From contig JBJXDT010000027.1 of NCBI GenBank assembly GCA_046153505.1, forward strand, positions 1 to 11,005: a stretch of DNA of 11,005 nucleotides, in the 5' to 3' direction. A program made the translations under genes and the position numbers. Below are positions 7,056 through 11,005 of the stretch, piece after piece. The notes under the pieces are model-generated. The model did not search any database. It was given only the letters and a program-made list of their open reading frames with translations, and was not told the origin of the DNA. This DNA is from JBJXDT01 sp046153505 (lineage in GTDB: Bacteria > Pseudomonadota > Gammaproteobacteria > Burkholderiales > Methylophilaceae). The first letter of the stretch is position 1. Each line of letters starts with the position of its first letter.

Positions 7056-8870
7056 TTAATGAAGCTGTTCGTAAATGGTTTGCGCTAAATTATGGCTAAT
7101 GCCATCCACTTGCGCAATTTCATCTATGCTAGCACTTTTTACGCCATCTAGGCCACCAAAGCGGGTTAAAAGTGCTTTTCGGCGTTTTGCGCCTATACCA
7201 GCAATATCTTCTAAACTTGAGGTGATGCGAGCTTTGGCACGTTTTGCACGATGCCCAGTAATAGCAAAGCGATGGGCTTCATCACGAATTTGTTGAAGTA
7301 AATGCAAACCTAGATTGTCTTTTTCCAGATTGAGCAATTCGCCTGTATCGCCAAAAATCATGGTTTCCAGCCCAGGTTTGCGCGCCTCCCCCTTGGCGAT
7401 GCCTATCAGCAAAATGTCTTCTAAACCTACTTCTTGCATCACTTCTATCGCCACGCCTAGTTGGCCTTTGCCGCCATCAATAAAAATTAAATCGGGGCGT
7501 TTTGACATATCTCCGTCAACCATGCCCGCCGCCACTTTTTTATAGCGCCTTGTCAGCACATCGCGCATGGCCGCGTAATCATCGCCTAGTGTAATTCCAG
7601 TAATGTTGTAGCGCCGATATTCGCCATTTTGCAAATCACCTTTATCAAACACCACGCAGCTTGCCACCGTCGCCTCGCCCATGGTGTGACTAACATCGAA
7701 GCACTCAATGCGCTCGACTGTGTCAGGCAAATGCAAAGCCTCTCGTAAGGCTAACAGCTTTGCCGCTTGATTGCTAGAAGCCTGCTGCTGTTGAAACAAT
7801 GCAAGCTCAGCATTGGTTTGCGCCATTTTTAACCAAACGCGCTTATCACCAATGGTGTTGGTTTGTATTCTTACCTTGCGCGCCGCCTGCTCGCCAAGCA
7901 AAATTTCAAGCGGCTTAGCATCTAAATCTACGCCACACACAATCAATGGTGGCGTATTTTGTGCCACATAATGTTGAGAAATAAAGGCTTCTACCATCTC
8001 AGTGGCGGCTGCATCTTGGCTATTTTTTGGAAAATAACTTTTATCACCCAAATGACGCCCACCACGAATCATCACCAAATTGATGCAATGTGCAATTCCA
8101 TTAGTAGCTAAAGCGATAATATCTGCATCGTCTACGCTAAAATCGCTGACGAATTGCTTGGCCTGTACTTGCCTTAACGCTTGCATGCGGTCGCGAAACA
8201 TTCCTGCCTGCTCATAGTCCTGATTCGCTGCAGCCGTATTCATTTTATCACCCAATACGTTCATCACCTCATTGGTTTTACCTTCTAAAAACATAGCCGC
8301 GTGGCGCACATCGTTTTGATAGTCTTCAACAGAGATATAGTCCACACAAGGCGCAGTGCAACGCTCAATTTGATATTGCAGACATGGTCGCGAGCGATTT
8401 GCAAACACCGTGTTTTCGCAAGTGCGCAACTTAAACACCTTTTGCAACAACTGAATACTTTCTCGCACCGCAACCGCATTGGGAAACGGCCCAAAGTAGT
8501 TGCTGCCTTTCTTTTGCACGCCTCGGTGAAAGGCTAACCGAGAGAATTTATCACCCGTTAGCGTGATGTATGGATAGGATTTATCATCGCGAAATAGCAC
8601 GTTATAGCGCGGCATCATGCTTTTGATGAGGTTGTTTTCCAACAACAGCGCTTCCGCCTCAGTGTGTGTAACTGTCGTTTCAATTTTTGCAATCTGCGAC
8701 ACCATCATTTTAGTGCGCGGGCTTGGTAGATTTTTGTTGAAATAGCTCGAAACACGCTTTTTAATATCTTTCGCCTTGCCTACATAAATCACCGTGTCTT
8801 CCACATTAATCATGCGGTAAACACCTGGCAAATTTGGCAATTTTTTTAGAATAGGCTTAGGGTCAAACAT
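7056..8870 (-). CDS. uvrC: UvrABC nucleotide excision repair endonuclease subunit C
   Basis: A 604-aa protein that makes the 3' and then the 5' incision around lesions presented by UvrB. The N-terminal GIY-YIG nuclease has GVY (16-18) and YVG (29-31). Four Cys (151, 163, 171, 175) match the cluster-binding Cys seen in UvrC proteins. A UVR motif for UvrB contact lies at about 198-233. The C-terminal RNase H-like nuclease has DVSH (D392), D430/D431, IDGGKGQ (D465) and H533 in RDEAHRFA. Helix-hairpin-helix repeats end the protein (about 553-604; IAGIGAKRRKALL and VDGISHNLA). All domains are intact and the length is normal. The start is set by the conserved PNLPGVYRM N-terminus. No clear Shine-Dalgarno site precedes the ATG, and an extended -10-like sequence is very close to it. 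It is the first gene of uvrC-pgsA. Confidence 0.97.
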   Translation of the reverse strand: MFDPKPILKKLPNLPGVYRMINVEDTVIYVGKAKDIKKRVSSYFNKNLPSPRTKMMVSQIAKIETTVTHTEAEALLLENNLIKSMMPRYNVLFRDDKSYPYITLTGDKFSRLAFHRGVQKKGSNYFGPFPNAVAVRESIQLLQKVFKLRTCENTVFANRSRPCLQYQIERCTAPCVDYISVEDYQNDVRHAAMFLEGKTNEVMNVLGDKMNTAAANQDYEQAGMFRDRMQALRQVQAKQFVSDFSVDDADIIALATNGIAHCINLVMIRGGRHLGDKSYFPKNSQDAAATEMVEAFISQHYVAQNTPPLIVCGVDLDAKPLEILLGEQAARKVRIQTNTIGDKRVWLKMAQTNAELALFQQQQASSNQAAKLLALREALHLPDTVERIECFDVSHTMGEATVASCVVFDKGDLQNGEYRRYNITGITLGDDYAAMRDVLTRRYKKVAAGMVDGDMSKRPDLIFIDGGKGQLGVAIEVMQEVGLEDILLIGIAKGEARKPGLETMIFGDTGELLNLEKDNLGLHLLQQIRDEAHRFAITGHRAKRAKARITSSLEDIAGIGAKRRKALLTRFGGLDGVKSASIDEIAQVDGISHNLAQTIYEQLH

Positions 8871-8885
8871 AGCAGTATTTTATCA
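8871..8885 (-). promoter_or_regulatory. extended -10-like sequence abutting the uvrC start codon
   Basis: On the minus strand TGA-TAAAAT (TAAAAT at 8882-8877) resembles an extended -10 element and ends only 6 nt before the ATG. If used, transcription would begin at or next to the start codon, giving a leaderless or nearly leaderless uvrC mRNA. No convincing -35 is seen at the right spacing. AT-rich chance occurrence is possible. Confidence 0.3.
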
Positions 8886-8983
8886 GCTTAAAGTCATCAT
8901 TACCGATGCAAAATATAGGCATTCGATTACTTGATAAATAGTATATGATTAGCCATTGTCATAAAACCGTAACAGACGTGATA

Positions 8984-9003
8984 TTTATATTAGTTTATAT
9001 TAG
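8984..9003. repeat. perfect tandem 10-bp direct repeat upstream of the ParA-pair operon
   Basis: TTTATATTAG occurs twice head to tail (8984-8993 and 8994-9003), 45 bp upstream of the small helical protein gene. A related ATTAGC occurs near 8948-8953. A period of about one helical turn would place the copies on the same face of DNA, as in protein-binding direct repeats. It could be an operator or a centromere-like site for the downstream pair, or only AT-rich sequence at a promoter. Confidence 0.5.
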
Positions 9004-9047
9004 CTGCTCTCGTTTAAACAAGTGGATAACTTTTGGGGATTGGATAA

Positions 9048-9380
9048 ATGGACTACATTGCTAAAGCTAAAAAACTCACGAAAGTGGAGCGGGAAAGAAT
9101 ACTTTCTCGAATGGATGGAAAGCTACCAAAGCAGCTAAAAAAAGATAAAATTACTGAAGAAAAAGCGATTGCACTACAACTGGAATTTGAAGATGTGCAG
9201 CTAGCCGAATGGCGTGAAAAAATGGCCGAAATGCGCGCTAAAGAGTTAGCTAAAACTGCAAAAGCTAAGGCAAAGGCAGATGCGAAATTACCAAAATCAA
9301 AAAGCAAAGAGATGAATACAACCAAAAAAGCGCCAACTGCAAAGAAAGTCGCTGAGAAAACATCAACTAAGGCAAAATGA
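9048..9380 (+). CDS. small Lys/Ala-rich helical protein, possible ParA partner
   Basis: A 110-aa protein with no family I recognise. GGGGA (9035-9039) eight bases before the ATG is a good ribosome binding site. Residues 1-35 are strongly basic (KAKKLTKVERERILSRM, KLPKQLKKDK). Residues about 36-66 form an acidic-to-mixed, heptad-friendly helix (EEKAIALQLEFEDVQLAEWR). From about 64 on the chain is a low-complexity Lys/Ala tail like histone H1 (AKTAKAKAKADAK, KKAPTAKK), probably able to bind nucleic acid non-specifically. Its TGA overlaps the ParA ATG as ATGA, so the two are coupled. Small, basic or coiled-coil partners that stimulate a ParA ATPase are usual next to such genes, and a basic N-terminus is often the activating part; that role here is inference. 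The overlap and ribosome binding site make it a real gene. Confidence 0.8.
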   Translation: MDYIAKAKKLTKVERERILSRMDGKLPKQLKKDKITEEKAIALQLEFEDVQLAEWREKMAEMRAKELAKTAKAKAKADAKLPKSKSKEMNTTKKAPTAKKVAEKTSTKAK

Positions 9381-10003
9381 AAACTTTTCTTGTCACTAAC
9401 CCTAAAGGGGGTAGCGGGAAAACAACCCTTGCAACTAACTTAGCTGGCTATTTTGCAAGCGCCGGTCGCAATGTTGTGCTTGCTGATATTGATAGACAAG
9501 GGTCTTCATCGGACTGGCTAGCGCGCCGTCCAGAAGTTTTGCCAACAATTCACGGCGCCAATCATCGCAAGAATCTGGACATTGATATCACCGTCATCGA
9601 CTCTCCCGCTGGATTACGCGGCGACAAACTCAGTGAAGTGGTGAAAGAGGCAGATTGGGTGATTGTGCCAATGCAATCCTCCACTTTTGATATTAACGCC
9701 ACTCAAGATTTTTTAGAGGTGTTAAGCGCAGAAAAAGCCGTTCGCAAAGAGCGTACTTTTGTTGCAATGGTAGGTATGCGCATTTCAGAAAGAACCAAAG
9801 CTGCCGCTAAGCTTGCAGAATATTTGGCGGAAAGCGAGTTCCCAGTAATGGGCTATTTGCGTAATGCGCAAATATACGCGCATGCAGCTGAGGCAGGCAT
9901 GAGTCTGTTTGATATGAGCCCTTACAAAGCTAGAAAAGATATTGAGCAATGGTCAGCGCTGTTAAAATGGATTAAATCTGCTGAAAAAAACGCCTCAAAG
10001 TAA
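9377..10003 (+). CDS. ParA/MinD-superfamily ATPase, small ParF-like type
   Basis: A 208-aa ATPase. The deviant Walker A KGGSGKTT (10-17) carries the signature Lys10, which allows nucleotide-sandwich dimers. Walker A' reads ADIDRQGSSSDW, where Arg replaces the usual Pro of DxDPQ. The Walker B strand reads ITVIDSPAGL (D75). There is no N-terminal helix-turn-helix, so it resembles small ParF/type Ib or orphan positioning ATPases, not P1-type ParA or chromosomal Soj. No ParB-like gene is adjacent; the only companion is the overlapping 110-aa basic protein. Such ATPases move plasmids or position cell cargos (chemotaxis clusters, carboxysomes and others) on the nucleoid. The cargo here is not evident. 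The neighbours uvrC and the cytochrome do not point to plasmid origin. Confidence 0.9.
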   Translation: MKTFLVTNPKGGSGKTTLATNLAGYFASAGRNVVLADIDRQGSSSDWLARRPEVLPTIHGANHRKNLDIDITVIDSPAGLRGDKLSEVVKEADWVIVPMQSSTFDINATQDFLEVLSAEKAVRKERTFVAMVGMRISERTKAAAKLAEYLAESEFPVMGYLRNAQIYAHAAEAGMSLFDMSPYKARKDIEQWSALLKWIKSAEKNASK

Positions 10004-10153
10004 TAGCACATAACCTACTTTCTATTGCTTTGCTTGGAATGCATATCTGAAGCCTAAGAAAAAAGCACAAAAACATATTTAATCTCACAATTAAAATGAC
10101 ACTTTTTTCCAGTAAAATAGTCTCATTTCTGTCAACTTCTTTGAAAGTCCATA
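10004..10153 (+). promoter_or_regulatory. intergenic region with a weak promoter candidate for the cytochrome gene
   Basis: This 150-bp AT-rich gap separates the ParA-like gene from the membrane cytochrome gene. TAAAAT (10113-10118) with TTAAAA (10091-10096) at 16-bp spacing is a possible promoter; the -35 is poor. No strong hairpin terminator follows the ParA stop, so read-through is possible. The cytochrome start has only a weak GAAAG-like site before it. Confidence 0.3.
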
Positions 10154-10924
10154 ATGAAAAGTGCACCACCCAACCTCGCTTGGTTAAACCTTCCTAATTT
10201 GCCAAACCCGCTTAAAGCACTGTTTGCAGGCTATTTATTGGTCATCGGCGTTGGCCTGTGCATGGCCGGCCTGCAAATACTTCTTACACATGGCATGGCA
10301 GATGGCAAATTTGGATTATCAAAAAACGACATCGTTTATAGCTATTATGGTGATCGTACGCACAGCAAATTAGAAAGTATGCTTAACGGCGCGATGAAAG
10401 CCAATGCGCCGGATGACGTGCGAGCGGATATTATTGATTGGGTGCACAAAGGTGCGCCTAAAGCAGATTGGGATAACCATTTTAAAGCGGTATTTGAGCA
10501 ACATTGTGTGGCATGCCACAGCAACGTGCCGAATATCCCTAACTTTAAAAATTTTGAAGAAGTGCAGAAAGTGGCCGCCACCAGCACTGGCGCAACTTGG
10601 CAAGCCTTAACGCGCGTTTCTCACATTCACTTGTTCGGCATCAGCTTCATTTTCTTCTTTATGGGCTTTATTTTCAGCTTCGCCGTTGGCGTGCCAAAAA
10701 AATGGAAAATCCTCGCTATCGCTTTCCCGTTTGGCTTTTTGATTATGGACGTGCTGTCGTGGTGGCTGACCAAACTATCGCCAAACTTTGCCTACTTTAC
10801 AATCATTGGCGGTATCGGTTACAGCTTGGCATCAACGTTTATGTGGGCAACCAGCATGTACCAAATGTTCATTCTCTCCCGCAATGGCAAAATTTACGGC
10901 AATGCATGGGAGCAAGATTTATAA
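10154..10924 (+). CDS. membrane-bound mono-haem c-type cytochrome-like protein, function unknown
   Basis: A 256-aa protein that I cannot tie to a named enzyme. A short N-terminus is followed by a membrane segment at about 22-44, a soluble region at about 45-155, and three more membrane segments at about 160-180, 185-206 and 212-241. CVACH (118-122) in the soluble region is a canonical CxxCH haem c attachment site; with the N-terminus inside, this region would face the periplasm, as needed for haem attachment. His157 and His159 (RVSHIHLFG) at the start of the second membrane segment are candidate further haem or quinol-site ligands. Conserved-looking features include YYGDRTHSKLE and FEQHCVACHSN. 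It is probably an electron-transfer protein of the inner membrane. It stands alone between the ParA pair and a hairpin at the window edge. Confidence 0.8.
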   Translation: MKSAPPNLAWLNLPNLPNPLKALFAGYLLVIGVGLCMAGLQILLTHGMADGKFGLSKNDIVYSYYGDRTHSKLESMLNGAMKANAPDDVRADIIDWVHKGAPKADWDNHFKAVFEQHCVACHSNVPNIPNFKNFEEVQKVAATSTGATWQALTRVSHIHLFGISFIFFFMGFIFSFAVGVPKKWKILAIAFPFGFLIMDVLSWWLTKLSPNFAYFTIIGGIGYSLASTFMWATSMYQMFILSRNGKIYGNAWEQDL

Positions 10925-10940
10925 ATAATTATTAAGACAC

Positions 10941-10979
10941 ATGCTCTGAGAGCCAATATCCATGAGGATCTCAGAGCAT
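10941..10979 (+). terminator. 11-bp stem hairpin after the cytochrome gene
   Basis: ATGCTCTGAGA (10941-10951) and TCTCAGAGCAT (10969-10979) form a perfect 11-bp inverted repeat with a 17-nt loop, 16 nt after the stop codon. The following TTTAAAT is only weakly T-rich, so it is a probable but not classical intrinsic terminator. It could also serve convergent transcription from the right, if any. Confidence 0.55.
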
Positions 10980-11005
10980 TTAAATAAAGCATTAGACGTT
11001 AGTCA

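Noticed and set aside
9053..9325. 90-codon minus-strand frame opposite the small basic protein gene
   Set aside because: It mirrors the Lys/Ala-rich codons of the real gene, giving a Ser/Ala/Phe-rich artefact; the plus frame has a ribosome binding site and the ATGA overlap.
10404..10935. Alternative plus-strand frames within the cytochrome gene (10404-10610 and 10597-10935)
   Set aside because: They are out-of-frame shadows; the 256-aa frame carries the CxxCH motif and coherent membrane segments.

Overview
The window reads as a chromosomal segment of a mid-to-low GC betaproteobacterium. A methylotroph of the Methylophilaceae type is plausible from the base composition and gene set, but this is an impression, not a proof. 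Four blocks can be told apart: a biofilm-adhesin secretion locus, a tRNA pair, a DNA repair/phospholipid operon, and a plus-strand block holding a ParA-like ATPase pair and a membrane c-type cytochrome.

Block 1 (1-5929, all minus strand) is a LapA-type large-adhesin locus. Transcription order is the type I secretion ABC exporter (LapB-like), the membrane-fusion adaptor (LapC-like), a LuxR-type regulator with a degenerate receiver domain, then the 5' end of a giant adhesin. The first three genes overlap by 4 nt and 1 nt. The adhesin starts at 1510 and runs off the left edge. Its N-terminus looks like a LapA retention module with a TAAG motif, where the periplasmic protease LapG cuts in characterised LapA proteins. 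It is followed by two exact-length 354-bp tandem repeats and a third Calx-beta-like domain. The TolC-like outer-membrane partner and the LapD/LapG control proteins are not in the window. The 128-bp gap before the adhesin holds two hairpins, one of them a near-perfect 20-bp palindrome that could be an operator.

Block 2 (6136-6436, minus) holds tRNA-Gly(GCC) and tRNA-Cys(GCA) behind a strong sigma-70 promoter (TTGACA-16-TAAAAT). Block 3 (6437-8870, minus) is uvrC-pgsA. The order uvrC-pgsA-tRNA-Gly-tRNA-Cys matches the E. coli uvrC-pgsA-glyW-cysT arrangement, except that no leuZ-like tRNA follows; the adhesin locus begins there instead.

Block 4 (8871-11005, plus) starts with a 177-bp divergent intergenic region carrying a perfect tandem 10-bp repeat. 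Next come a small Lys/Ala-rich helical protein and an overlapping small ParA/ParF-like ATPase, then a membrane protein with one CxxCH haem motif followed by a terminator-like hairpin. The ParA pair is the least explained part of the window and the best candidate for an undescribed positioning or partition system.
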